Shown in pieces: positions 33,637 through 42,800 of a DNA stretch of 64,000 nt; position 1 is the first letter of the stretch, and every line of letters starts with the position of its first letter. The position numbers and the translations under genes are program-made. Where the stretch lies: positions 21,299 through 85,298 of the forward strand of contig VFZF01000013.1 of assembly GCA_016871335.1 (NCBI GenBank), given 5' to 3'. Below the pieces are notes generated by a model. The model was not told where the DNA came from, did not search any database, and saw only the letters and a program-made list of their open reading frames with translations. The DNA comes from Acidimicrobiia bacterium (GTDB lineage Bacteria > Acidobacteriota > Vicinamibacteria > Vicinamibacterales > SCN-69-37).

Positions 33637-34889
33637 CACCGACGGCGTCCGACACCCCGGCTGTGCCAGCGACGCTCGACGTCGCGGCCATCCGTGCGTT
33701 GTTCCCGGCCCTGCACCAGCAGGTGTACGGCAAGCCCCTGGTGTACCTCGACAACGCGGCAACGACGCAGAAGCCGCAGGTGGTGATTGACGCCCTCCGG
33801 CACTACTACGAACGCGATAACGCCAACGTCCATCGAGGCGTCCACGCCCTGAGTGAAAAAGCCACGGCGGCGTTTGAGGGCGCGCGGAAGACCGTGCAGC
33901 GCTTTCTGAACGCGCGGTCTGAGCGGGAGATCATCTTCACCAGAAATGCCACGGAGAGCATCAACCTTGTGGCGAGGGCCTGGGGCGACTCGCAGCTGAA
34001 GGCCGACGATGAAGTGCTCATCACCGCGCTTGAGCATCACTCGAACATCGTGCCGTGGCAGCAGGCCTGCGCACGCACCGGTGCGGTGCTGAAGGTGGCG
34101 CCGATCGATGATGCCGGCGATGTGGTGATGGACGAGTTCGCGCGGCTGGTATCGCCGCGGACGAAGATGGTGGCGGTCAGTCACCTGTCGAATGCCCTGG
34201 GCACCATCAATCCTGTCGAGCAGATGGTGGCACTGGCGCGCAGCGTTGGTGCAGCTGTGCTGATCGATGGATCGCAGGCGGTGTACCACATGGCCGTCGA
34301 CGTCCAGGCGCTCGATCCGGACTTCTACGTGTTCACCGGTCACAAGGTGTACGGGCCGACGGGTATCGGCGTGCTCTACGGGCGCGAGGCGGTCCTGAAC
34401 GCCATGCCGCCGTTCATGGGTGGCGGCGACATGATCAGCTCCGTCACGTTCGAGAAGAGCGAGTGGAACGAGCTGCCGTACAAGTTCGAGGCCGGCACGC
34501 CGAACATCGCTGATGCGATCGTGCTCGCCGTCGCCATTGAGTTTGTGCGGTCCGTTGGGTTCGAGGCGATCGGCACCCACGAGGCCGCGTTGCTCGACTA
34601 TGGCACGCGTCGACTGCAGGAAGTGCCGGGCCTGACGCTCGTCGGCACGGCGAAGCGCAAGGCGAGTGTGTTGTCGTTTGTCATGGGCGACATGCACCCG
34701 CACGACATCGGCACGATCGTGGATCGCGAAGGCGTCGCGATCCGGACCGGCCACCACTGTGCGCAGCCGGTGATGGACCGCTTCGGCATCCCGGCGACCG
34801 CTCGTGCCTCGTTGGCGATGTACAACACAACCGACGATATTGATGCCCTGGTGCACGCGCTCGGCCGCGTCCGCCAGTTGCTGGGGTGA
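33633..34889 (+). CDS. sufS: Cysteine desulfurase SufS (group II)
   Basis: 418 aa, slightly longer than usual owing to a 20-residue Thr/Ala N-terminal tail. PLP is bound by Lys238 (FTGHKVYGPTG) and the catalytic Cys376 lies in RTGHHCAQP, the rigid short loop typical of SufS. It takes sulfur from cysteine for the operon's scaffold, probably through SufU encoded two genes later. Confidence 0.95.
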   Translation: MTPTASDTPAVPATLDVAAIRALFPALHQQVYGKPLVYLDNAATTQKPQVVIDALRHYYERDNANVHRGVHALSEKATAAFEGARKTVQRFLNARSEREIIFTRNATESINLVARAWGDSQLKADDEVLITALEHHSNIVPWQQACARTGAVLKVAPIDDAGDVVMDEFARLVSPRTKMVAVSHLSNALGTINPVEQMVALARSVGAAVLIDGSQAVYHMAVDVQALDPDFYVFTGHKVYGPTGIGVLYGREAVLNAMPPFMGGGDMISSVTFEKSEWNELPYKFEAGTPNIADAIVLAVAIEFVRSVGFEAIGTHEAALLDYGTRRLQEVPGLTLVGTAKRKASVLSFVMGDMHPHDIGTIVDREGVAIRTGHHCAQPVMDRFGIPATARASLAMYNTTDDIDALVHALGRVRQLLG

Positions 34890-34894
34890 CTGTC

Positions 34895-35404
34895 ATGAGT
34901 GTGTTTTCTTTTCTCTCGGACCTGACCGGCAAATCGGAGGCGGCGGCTACACCACCTACACCACCTACACCACCTACACCACCTACCTCTGAGTCTCCGT
35001 TCTCACCCCCCGACGCCTGGAGGGCCGAGCCGATGGCGGCGCCGAAACCCGAGACGGCCCACGACGCGCTCGTCGTTGGACCACTCGATGCGGACCTGAC
35101 GGCGGCGTTGCAGGGCAAGATCATCGAAGCGATCAAGACGGTGTACGACCCTGAGATTCCGGTCGACATCTACGAGCTTGGATTGATCTACGACATCATC
35201 GTGGACGCCAATCGGCACGTGCTCATCAACATGACGCTCACGAGCCCGGCGTGCCCGTCGGCGCAGCAGCTGCCGGTTGAGGTGCGCAACAAGGTGAAGG
35301 CACTGCCGGATGTGGCCGACGCGAAGGTCGAGATCGTCTGGGAGCCGGCGTGGGGCAAGGAACGCATGTCCGAAGCGGCCAAGCTGACGCTGGGATTGTT
35401 CTGA
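34895..35404 (+). CDS. sufT: SufT-like MIP18/DUF59 protein with TPP-repeat linker
   Basis: About 169 aa from ATG 34895 (a GTG at 34886 is possible). A short N-terminal segment (MSVFSFLSDLTGK) is joined by a low-complexity (TPP)n linker to the DUF59 domain: IIEAIKTVYDPEIPVDIYEL, GLIYDI, MTLTSPACPSAQQLP (conserved Cys), then VEIVWEPAWGKERMS. It assists maturation of Fe-S proteins. The linker comes from a 9-bp tandem repeat. It shares the A of its TGA stop with the ATG of sufU. Confidence 0.9.
   Translation: MSVFSFLSDLTGKSEAAATPPTPPTPPTPPTSESPFSPPDAWRAEPMAAPKPETAHDALVVGPLDADLTAALQGKIIEAIKTVYDPEIPVDIYELGLIYDIIVDANRHVLINMTLTSPACPSAQQLPVEVRNKVKALPDVADAKVEIVWEPAWGKERMSEAAKLTLGLF
34949..34984 (+). 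repeat. ACACCACCT 9-bp tandem repeat in sufT
   Basis: Four exact copies, encoding TPPTPPTPPTPP. The unit is a multiple of three, so copy-number change lengthens or shortens the linker without a frameshift. Confidence 0.95.
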
Positions 35405-35856
35405 TGCAGGATCTGCACGACCTCTATCAGGAGGTCATCCTCGACCACAACAAGCGGCCGCGGAACTTCGGCCCGCTGCCGGACGCCACGCAGTCAGCCA
35501 AGGGCCACAACCCGCTCTGCGGCGACAAGCTGACGCTGTCATTGAAGATCCACGATGGCCGCATCGAGAAGGTGGCCTTCGAGGGATCCGGATGTGCGAT
35601 CTCGAAGGCGTCCGCTTCGCTGATGACCGACGCCGTCAAGGGACAGACAATTGACGAGGCAGCCCACCTGTTTGATCTCTTTCATCAGATGGTGACGACG
35701 CCGATCGATCAGCCGATCGACGAGGACGCGGTCGGCAAGCTGGCCGTGCTGGGCGGCGTGCGTGAGTACCCCGCGCGCGTGAAGTGTGCGTCGCTCGCCT
35801 GGCACACCCTCAAAGCGGCCCTGACCAACACCGCCGAGCCCGCCAAGACGGAGTAG
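35404..35856 (+). CDS. sufU: SufU-type sulfur relay/scaffold protein
   Basis: 150 aa from ATG 35404 (MQDLHDLYQEVILDHNKRPRN). The three zinc/cluster cysteines are in HNPLCGDK, GSGCAISKAS and RVKCASLAW. SufU accepts sulfur from SufS by zinc-ligand exchange. It is last gene of the suf operon, followed after 13 bases by two REP-like hairpins that may act as a terminator. Confidence 0.94.
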   Translation: MQDLHDLYQEVILDHNKRPRNFGPLPDATQSAKGHNPLCGDKLTLSLKIHDGRIEKVAFEGSGCAISKASASLMTDAVKGQTIDEAAHLFDLFHQMVTTPIDQPIDEDAVGKLAVLGGVREYPARVKCASLAWHTLKAALTNTAEPAKTE

Positions 35857-35869
35857 CTGGCTTCAGTAG

Positions 35870-35919
35870 GGCGCGCTGGGATTGAGCGCGCCACTTGGCC
35901 CGCTGCAGTTCAGCGGGCC
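35870..35919. repeat. Two REP-like hairpins, 8-7-8 family, copies 3 and 4
   Basis: 35870-35892 (GGCGCGCT, loop, AGCGCGCC) and 35897-35919 (GGCCCGCT, loop, AGCGGGCC), then CTACGTAC. They lie between the convergent sufU and the lipoprotein gene and could terminate both. Confidence 0.85.
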
Positions 35920-35927
35920 CTACGTAC

Positions 35928-36521
35928 CTAATATCCCCAGGGTGCCGGCGGTGCCGGCACGGTCGTCGTCAGGTCGAACTCGACACGGAACATCCGGCCC
36001 GGCCTCGAGAGTTCGTAGGCGAACATGCGGCCCGGGTGCACCTCCATGGCCCAGGTGTTGGTCGTGGACACCGTGCGGTTGGTGCGTGTGAACAAGTCGA
36101 TCGAGAACTGATCGACCGGGAACTCCTGGCGTGTGGCCGTGCCCGGGGCCGTGCTGTCTCCGCCGTACTGCGTGAGTTCGTCCTCGCTGCCGTCCGCGTG
36201 CCGATGGTCGTGCTTGAGGCGGATGCGGTCGCCATGCAGCGTCAGCACCCACGTGCGCGACCGGTCCTCGCCCACGTGGAACGGCACGAGCACGCGTTCG
36301 GGTTCACACGTGCGCACGTGCATGACCAGCGCCTGGCCTTCGAATGCGTCGTTGGGCTGGACGGGCTCGTTTGCCACGATCCGGCCGCCATACGCGTTGC
36401 CGCACATCGCAGCGATGGCCGTCAGGAACTGTGACGCGGGGGCGGGAGGCGCGGGGGACTCACTCGCGCATCCGATCGCCACCACTCCAAGAGTCGCTCC
36501 AGCAAGGGTTCTGAGTGTCAT
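35928..36521 (-). CDS. Hypothetical lipoprotein
   Basis: 197 aa. The signal ends VVAIGCAS (lipobox Cys near residue 18), followed by a Pro/Ala linker. The body has beta-rich segments (GGRIVANEPVQ, VLTLHGDRIRLKHDHRH, RMFRVEFDLTT). I do not recognise a named family; similar secreted proteins occur in this phylum. It is divergent from the cysteine desulfurase at 36556. Confidence 0.7.
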   Translation of the reverse strand: MTLRTLAGATLGVVAIGCASESPAPPAPASQFLTAIAAMCGNAYGGRIVANEPVQPNDAFEGQALVMHVRTCEPERVLVPFHVGEDRSRTWVLTLHGDRIRLKHDHRHADGSEDELTQYGGDSTAPGTATRQEFPVDQFSIDLFTRTNRTVSTTNTWAMEVHPGRMFAYELSRPGRMFRVEFDLTTTVPAPPAPWGY

Positions 36522-36540
36522 GCCGGATTATGGTCCGGAT

Positions 36541-36546
36541 TAGAAT
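36541..36546 (+). promoter_or_regulatory. Candidate -10 box of the second cysteine desulfurase
   Basis: TAGAAT, 9 bases before ATG 36556. The predicted mRNA leader would be only a few bases. Confidence 0.4.
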
Positions 36547-36555
36547 TGGGATTCC

Positions 36556-37707
36556 ATGTCGCGCCCGCCTGTCTACCTCGATTACCACGCCACGACTCCG
36601 GTTGATCCCCGGGTGCTGGACGTGATGCTCCCGTATTTCACCGAAACCTTCGGGAATCCGGCCTCGTCGAGCCACGCGTGGGGCTGGAAGGCCCAGGAAG
36701 CGGTTGAGGAGGCTCGGCGCCGAGTGGCGGCGCTCATCGGCGCCTCGGCGCGCGAGGTCGTCTTCACCAGCGGCGCGACGGAATCCAACAACTGGGCGAT
36801 CAAAGGCGCGGCCGCTGCGGCACCTGCGGAACGGCGCCACCTGGTGTGTTCAGCCATCGAACACAAGTGTGTGCTTGAAGTCAGCAAGTCGCTGGAGGCC
36901 TCAGGATGGTCCCTCACGGTCATCCCGGTCCAGCCCGACGGCCGTGTCGACATGGCGGCGCTTGAGGCGGCGGTGACCGACACGACGGCCCTCGTCAGCA
37001 TCATGGTCGCCAACAACGAAATCGGCGTGATTCAGCCCATGGCGGAGATTGCCGCGATCGCGCATGCGAAGGGCGCACTGGTCCATACCGACGCTGCACA
37101 GGCAGCGGGCAAGATCCCGGTCGACGTCACGGCGATGGGCGTCGACATGTTGTCGCTCACGGCGCACAAGATGTACGGCCCCAAGGGATGTGGGGCGCTC
37201 TACGTGAGACGCAAGACACCCGTCTCGCCGCTGATCGTCGGGGGCGGGCAGGAGCGCGGATTGCGATCCGGCACTCTCAACGTGCCAGGCATCGTTGGGC
37301 TCGGCTACGCCTGTCATCTGGATCGTCTCGAAATGGGCGCAGAGACGGCGCGCCTGCGCGCGCAGCGGGACCGCCTGCTGGCCGGTTTGCGCGAGAAGGT
37401 GGGTGGGGTGATCGTCAACGGGTCACTCGAACACCGGCTGCCGCACAATCTGCACGTGGCATTTGAGGGTGTGGACGGTGAGTCGCTGATCATCGGCGTC
37501 GGCGACATTGCGGTGTCATCCGGCTCCGCGTGCAGTTCCGCATCGTCGACGCCGTCGCATGTGCTTCGCGCGCTGTTGGGGGACGGGCCTGTCCCTGGCG
37601 CGACGATCCGGTTCGGCCTTGGACGATTCACCACGGATGCGGACGTGGATTACGCGACGGAGAAGTTTGCCGCCGTGGTCAAACGCCTCCGGGGGACGGC
37701 CTCCTGA
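36556..37707 (+). CDS. Cysteine desulfurase, IscS/NifS type (group I)
   Basis: 383 aa starting MSRPPVYLDYHATTPVDPRV. PLP lysine near 205 (AHKMYGPKGCG) and a long flexible active loop with SSGSACSS, which distinguishes it from SufS at 33633. It probably serves tRNA thiolation or other sulfur needs, since no iscU, hscA or fdx is adjacent. The stop overlaps the start of the next small gene (TGATG). Confidence 0.92.
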   Translation: MSRPPVYLDYHATTPVDPRVLDVMLPYFTETFGNPASSSHAWGWKAQEAVEEARRRVAALIGASAREVVFTSGATESNNWAIKGAAAAAPAERRHLVCSAIEHKCVLEVSKSLEASGWSLTVIPVQPDGRVDMAALEAAVTDTTALVSIMVANNEIGVIQPMAEIAAIAHAKGALVHTDAAQAAGKIPVDVTAMGVDMLSLTAHKMYGPKGCGALYVRRKTPVSPLIVGGGQERGLRSGTLNVPGIVGLGYACHLDRLEMGAETARLRAQRDRLLAGLREKVGGVIVNGSLEHRLPHNLHVAFEGVDGESLIIGVGDIAVSSGSACSSASSTPSHVLRALLGDGPVPGATIRFGLGRFTTDADVDYATEKFAAVVKRLRGTAS

Positions 37708-38033
37708 TGCCCGATTCGCAGGCACCAGGGTCGGGCCGCGAGACGCGGCTGTTGCGGCTGGTGATTGTGGTGGCGGTCGCGATGCTTCTGGTGCTGGCGC
37801 AGTTCCGGTATCCGGCGCCCGACCGCGCGACGGCCGCACCGGTGGCCGGGCCGATCGAACGCCTGGCCGCCCGGGCCACCTTTGAAGAACTTGCGCTCAT
37901 CATGTCGATCGGTGTCGGCGATCGTCCGCACGATCACCTCATTCAGTTCCGCCTTGAAGGACCCGCGTCAGTGGGCCGGTTTCTTGATCGGCTGTGCGCT
38001 GACCTTCCGCAGGACCCGCACCACCCGGCCTGA
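37707..38033 (+). CDS. Hypothetical single-helix membrane protein
   Basis: 108 aa. It starts MPDSQAPGSGRETRLLR, followed by one hydrophobic helix (LVIVVAVAMLLVLAQF). A soluble part follows, with a predicted helix (PIERLAARATFEELALIMSI). It overlaps the desulfurase stop by one base and the convergent VWFA gene by 66 bp. That overlap is long, so its last 20 residues may be wrong or the gene may be eroding. Family unknown. Confidence 0.5.
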   Translation: MPDSQAPGSGRETRLLRLVIVVAVAMLLVLAQFRYPAPDRATAAPVAGPIERLAARATFEELALIMSIGVGDRPHDHLIQFRLEGPASVGRFLDRLCADLPQDPHHPA

Positions 38034-39740
38034 CGGGGCGCCGTCGGGTGTGATGGTCGCGCGCACCACGTAATCGCCTGGCGCCAGCGTCTCAATCGGC
38101 AACACCGTCGTCACCAGGGACCTGGTGCGGTCGGACGTCGGTTCCACCAGTCCGGGCATGGTCTCAATTGCCGGACCGTTGACCGTCATGGCGATCTCGA
38201 AGGTCACGCGGGGCGGCGTGACAAAGACGCCGTAGAGCTCCAACAGACCAAACGCCGTGGGCTCATTCGTGAACGTCATCGCCGGCACAAACGCGCCGTC
38301 GCGCGAGAGTCCGATCATCAGACTGCTCGCATGCATGGAGCCCACGGGCGTCAGGAACGCCTCCAGCTGTTGTTCTGCGCTGCCGGCCCTGCCCGTGGAT
38401 TCCAGCGCGGCGAGCCGCAGGCGATAGGCGCCAGGGGGCACCGGCAGTGCCGCGACGACAGGGCGACGAGACAGCGCCTCAGAGGACATCTCGAGTCCGC
38501 TGACCATGCGGCCTTCGGCATCGAACACGCCAACCATGGCGCTCGACAATGTGGCGGCGGCGTCTGTCGTCTCAAGGGTGACCGCGAGCCTGACCATGCC
38601 GGCCTCATCCGACCGGAACGTATGCCCCGTGATCCGTAGTGGCAGATCGCGGTAGAGCCACGAAAATTTCATCAAGTCGAGCGTGGTCGTCGGTGCCGCC
38701 GTCGTGACGGCCGGGCGCGTGACGACGAATCGGGGTGATCGCCACAGGGTGACGTTCGTTCTCGACGTTGAGACGCTGATCGGCATCGCTTCGCCCGGTG
38801 TGTCGGACGATTCCCGTGTGACGCGCACGATGTAGTGCCCGGCGGTTTCGTCGAGGATGCGGGAGACTGCGGCCGCGCCATCGTTGGTCGACAGATGCAG
38901 AAGAGGGCCGCCCGTCACGCCGGTGATGTGCTCCAGCCCGTCGAGGCCGCGGCCGCGCTGGTCGAGGTCCGAGTGCACGACGTAGAATCGCGCGCGTGCG
39001 CGCGTGGCGGCGTTGCCCAGATCAGTGAAGTTCGACGCGCGAAGATCGCAGGGGCCGGAAACCGGTGCGCTTCCCGTCATACGGATGATGCTCTGGGGGC
39101 CGGCCTGACCGCTCGAAAAGAAGACGACCGTCACCGGGTCTTCCACGGCGCTCAGGCGCAGCATGGTGTCCGTGATGGCGCCGAGGGTGTTCAACGTGCG
39201 GCACTGCGCGTCGGCGACGCTCTCGGACCTGAGTCCCTTGGCTGTCAGTGATCCCAGGGCCTGAATCACGCGTGTATGGTCGGCGGTCAGGTCCACCGCC
39301 AGACCACCAAACGGCACCGTCACCAGCGCCACTCGGTCGGCCGGTGTCAGGCCCGCCAGGAGCCGCCGCGCCGCGTCACGCACCGTCCCGGTGCGCCCGG
39401 GCTGGATCGTATCTTCGTCCACCACAAGGACAATGGAGCGGGGGGAGTGTCGTTCCGCGTTGTCGCCGAACGGCGCGAGCTGATTGGCGCCAGGCGAGGT
39501 GCGCGTCTCTGCCCGGACATATTCGAAGCCGACCACGCGGCGTGCGCGACCGCCGATGCGCACGGTGATGTCGTCGGCCGTCAGGTCGTGGACAGGTGCG
39601 CCACCGGGACCGGTGGCCACAAAGTCCACGGCGAGCAGGTTCGCCCGGTCGCGTGACGACAGGACAAACTGCGGGCCTTGTGCCAGCGGCGCCGCCGCAA
39701 GCACGGCCGCAACTAGCAGCGCCGGAAGTGAGATTCTCAT
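37968..39740 (-). CDS. Secreted VWFA-related domain protein
   Basis: About 590 aa from ATG 39740 (MRISLPALLVAAVLAAAPLA, a signal peptide). A short beta region (ANLLAVDFVATGPGGAPVHD) precedes a von Willebrand A-like domain with SIVLVVDEDTIQPG. Typical sequence such as VVFFSSGQAGPQS follows. This matches the VWFA-related family (TIGR03436) that is abundant in Acidobacteriota. The second half (about residues 300-590) is beta-rich and not recognised. A terminator of the upstream receptor gene lies just before its start. Confidence 0.8.
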   Translation of the reverse strand: MRISLPALLVAAVLAAAPLAQGPQFVLSSRDRANLLAVDFVATGPGGAPVHDLTADDITVRIGGRARRVVGFEYVRAETRTSPGANQLAPFGDNAERHSPRSIVLVVDEDTIQPGRTGTVRDAARRLLAGLTPADRVALVTVPFGGLAVDLTADHTRVIQALGSLTAKGLRSESVADAQCRTLNTLGAITDTMLRLSAVEDPVTVVFFSSGQAGPQSIIRMTGSAPVSGPCDLRASNFTDLGNAATRARARFYVVHSDLDQRGRGLDGLEHITGVTGGPLLHLSTNDGAAAVSRILDETAGHYIVRVTRESSDTPGEAMPISVSTSRTNVTLWRSPRFVVTRPAVTTAAPTTTLDLMKFSWLYRDLPLRITGHTFRSDEAGMVRLAVTLETTDAAATLSSAMVGVFDAEGRMVSGLEMSSEALSRRPVVAALPVPPGAYRLRLAALESTGRAGSAEQQLEAFLTPVGSMHASSLMIGLSRDGAFVPAMTFTNEPTAFGLLELYGVFVTPPRVTFEIAMTVNGPAIETMPGLVEPTSDRTRSLVTTVLPIETLAPGDYVVRATITPDGAPSGRVVRVLRKVSAQPIKKPAH

Positions 39741-39744
39741 GATG

Positions 39745-39782
39745 AAAAAAAGCCCGGGTGGGGATGTGATCCCCACCCGGGC
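39745..39782 (-). terminator. Rho-independent terminator of the Oar-like receptor
   Basis: Read on the minus strand: GCCCGGGTGGGGAT, loop CAC, and the exact complement, followed by seven T. It is the clearest intrinsic terminator in the window. It sits 25 bases behind the receptor stop and abuts the VWFA start region. Confidence 0.92.
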
Positions 39783-39806
39783 CAGTATGACCGACCGTGT
39801 GGCCGG

Positions 39807-42800
39807 TTACCAGGTGATGCGCGAGACCAGCTGCACCACGCGGGCGGTGTTGGTGCCCGTCTGGCCGCTGACTTCGTAGCCGGCTGCCGTCGTGCTGCCC
39901 ACGCCCGCCACCGGGACGTAGTTGACCCTGTTGAACGCGTTGAGCATTTCAATCCGGAACTCCGCCTGGATGCGGTTGATGATCGGCAGCGCCTTCATGA
40001 TGCTGATGTCCACTTCCTTGAAGGCCGGACCACGGACGGCCAGCGTGCGCGTGCCGCACTGACCGTACCCCGCAGCGATTTCCTCAAGGCAGTCGGGACC
40101 CATCGCCGGCGCGAGGTACTTGCCGGAGGGCGCGCCCAGGGCGCCGTATCCTGTCGTCGACGTCGCGCTGGCGCTGAACGCCTTGATCGACTCGTCGATG
40201 ATCGCCTGCGGCAGCATGAACACGCGGTTGTTCTCGTTGATCCGCAGCTTGAACATGTCGCGCAGTTCGTCCTTGTTGAAGCCGACCATGCGGACGTTGC
40301 CGAAGTCCACCCACACGCCGCTCTGGAAGCGGGCGTTGCCGTGGATCTGCCAGCCGCCGATGATGCGGTCCAGCACGCTGCCCGCATTGGTGCCGAAGCG
40401 CTTGCCGCGGCCGAACGGCAGTTCAAGCATCCAGTTGATCTTGAACGCGTGCGTGACTTCACCTTCGGTGAGGCCCGCCGCCTTCACGGTTTCACGCGGC
40501 ACGCGGAACGAGTACCGCGCCGACGTCTCACCGACGCCGTAGACGTAGCTGGCGTTGAACTGGATGCCATTGGCGAGGCGCCGGCGGAGTTCGAACTGCA
40601 CCGAGTTGTAGTTGCTGAACCCTCCATGGCCGTACACATTGGCGCCCCCCAGCTTGTCCGGGTTGGCACGCAGGAGGTTCGCCGGCAGGCCGGCCGTCAG
40701 CGCGTTGGCGCGGAGCGTGGCGTTGCTGTCGAGGTTGGCGCCGTACGTGAACGGGTTCGGGCTGAACCGCGCGAGCGAGTTGACGAACGTCGTGTCCACG
40801 AACAACGTCGAGCTGTAGTTCGCCGCGGTGCCGGCCGCCGACGCCGGCAGGCCGCTGAAGTAGGCCAGCGTAATCGGGAGCGGGTTCGTGCCCGTGCCCG
40901 GACCGCGGTACCGGAAGCCCTGCGCCGCGAGACCGGCAGCGACGTTGGCCGCGAGGTTCGCCTGGGCGAGCTTGAACTCACTGAGAATGCCGCTCTCGAT
41001 GATGTTCAGCTCGTTGTAGTTGTAGTTCGTCCACTGCTTCCGGCTGCGCGTGCCCACGTAGCGCACTTCGGCGGCCATGTTCTTCGTGATGCCGCGCTGA
41101 ATCCCGATGGAGTAGGAATCGGCGTACGGCACCTGAATGTTCGGGTCGAAGGCGTTGATGGAGTTGGTCACGGTGCCCGAGTTCGGGAACACCGGTGTGT
41201 CGCTGAACGTCGCCGGCGTGAGGCCCGCTGTATCGCGGAAGCGCCACAGGGGCGTGGGGATGTTACCAAGGCTCAACGTGCGCTGCACGGGGATCGCGAG
41301 GCCGGGATTCGCCGAGAATCGACCGCGGTATTCAGTCATGCCGGGTCGCTGGAACGAACGGCCGAACCCGCCACGGATGGCGAAGTCGCCCGACGCACCC
41401 ATGATCGAGCCGAGGAGTCCCTCGCGCTGATTCGGCGTCCAGTTGAAACCGATGCTCGGCGCGACGTTGTTCCAGTCGGTGTTGTATGCCGCGGTGCCGG
41501 CCATGAACTGCTGGTACTGGCTCACCGAGCCCGGCATCTGGCCAGGCTTGAAGAGGTTGCAGGTCTGCGGCGTCGCATTGGAGAGATCGCAGCCGTCCTT
41601 GTAGCCGGACCGGCCCCAGACGTCATTGATCGTCGCCGTCGCGTAGGAACTGTTGAGGGCCCGGAAGGGCCGCTGCACGTCCCAGCGCAGACCCAGGTTG
41701 ATGCTCAGGTTCGAGCGCGCCCGCCAGCTGTCCTGCACGAAGAAGCCGAACTCTTCGAGACGCGACTCTTCAAGACCAAGCCCCCCGAATACGTACTTGC
41801 CGGTGCCGGCATCCACACGCGCCGTGCCGCTCAGTGACGTGACGCGGCCGGTCAGCAGTGCGTAGAAGTTCTGTGCAGCCGCCAGCTGTGCGCCAGAGGC
41901 GCCAGGGAAGTTGGTCGTCGTGAACAGACCGAGAGCCGGGTCCGTCGGCTGCATGCCGAAGCCAATCGTGGGCACCGTGGTCCTGAATTTGTTCCACGAG
42001 TCGCTGCGTTCAAACGACGCGCCCGCACTGATGCTGTGCGCGCCGCGCAGCCAGCTGACCGTGTCTTCCACGCGGAAGAGCTTGACGTTGCGCGACTGCG
42101 CATTCGGGGCGGGACCGGCATTGCTCAGGCCGCTGCCCAGCGCCAGGTGGAATCCACCCTGGCCACCAAACGACTGGTTCCAGATCGCGGGATCAAACTG
42201 CTCGTTGAAGAACTCGACGGGTGAGCCCTGATAGCTGAACCGGAACTCGTTCGTCAGGTTCTGGCCAAACGTCGACCGCAGCGTGTTGCTCGACGAAATG
42301 CGCTTGGACGTCTGCGACCCGAACACCGGGAATCCCGGGAACGCAGGTTCAAACCCGTTCAGCGTATCCGGCAGCGAGCTGAAAGTGTGCCAGTTGAGCA
42401 CCGTCGAGAACCGATGTTTGTTCGTGAAGTTGTAGTCCAAGCGGTACGTCGGGAACCAGTTGTTGGCTTCCGTAGTCACGTTGTACGTGTACGTGTCGTG
42501 CAGCGGGTTGGCGTTGGTGATGATGGAACCCGTGGTGCCGGCCGCCTGGCGGATGTCCGCCAGCAGCTTCTGGATCGTCGGATCCATCGTGCCCAGCTGG
42601 CCGTTGGCCGCTGCGAGCGCAAGCACGTTCACGCCATTGGCCGGGCCGCCCACGTAGCGGTAGAAGCCCGCGCGTGCCTGCTCGTGCAGAATGGTGCGGG
42701 TGCGTGTCACTTCGGCCGGCTGGTAGAAGTTTTCGATGTTCGTGAAGAAAAACGCCTTGCCGCGGCCGTCGTAGAGGCCGGGAATCGTGATCGGACCACC

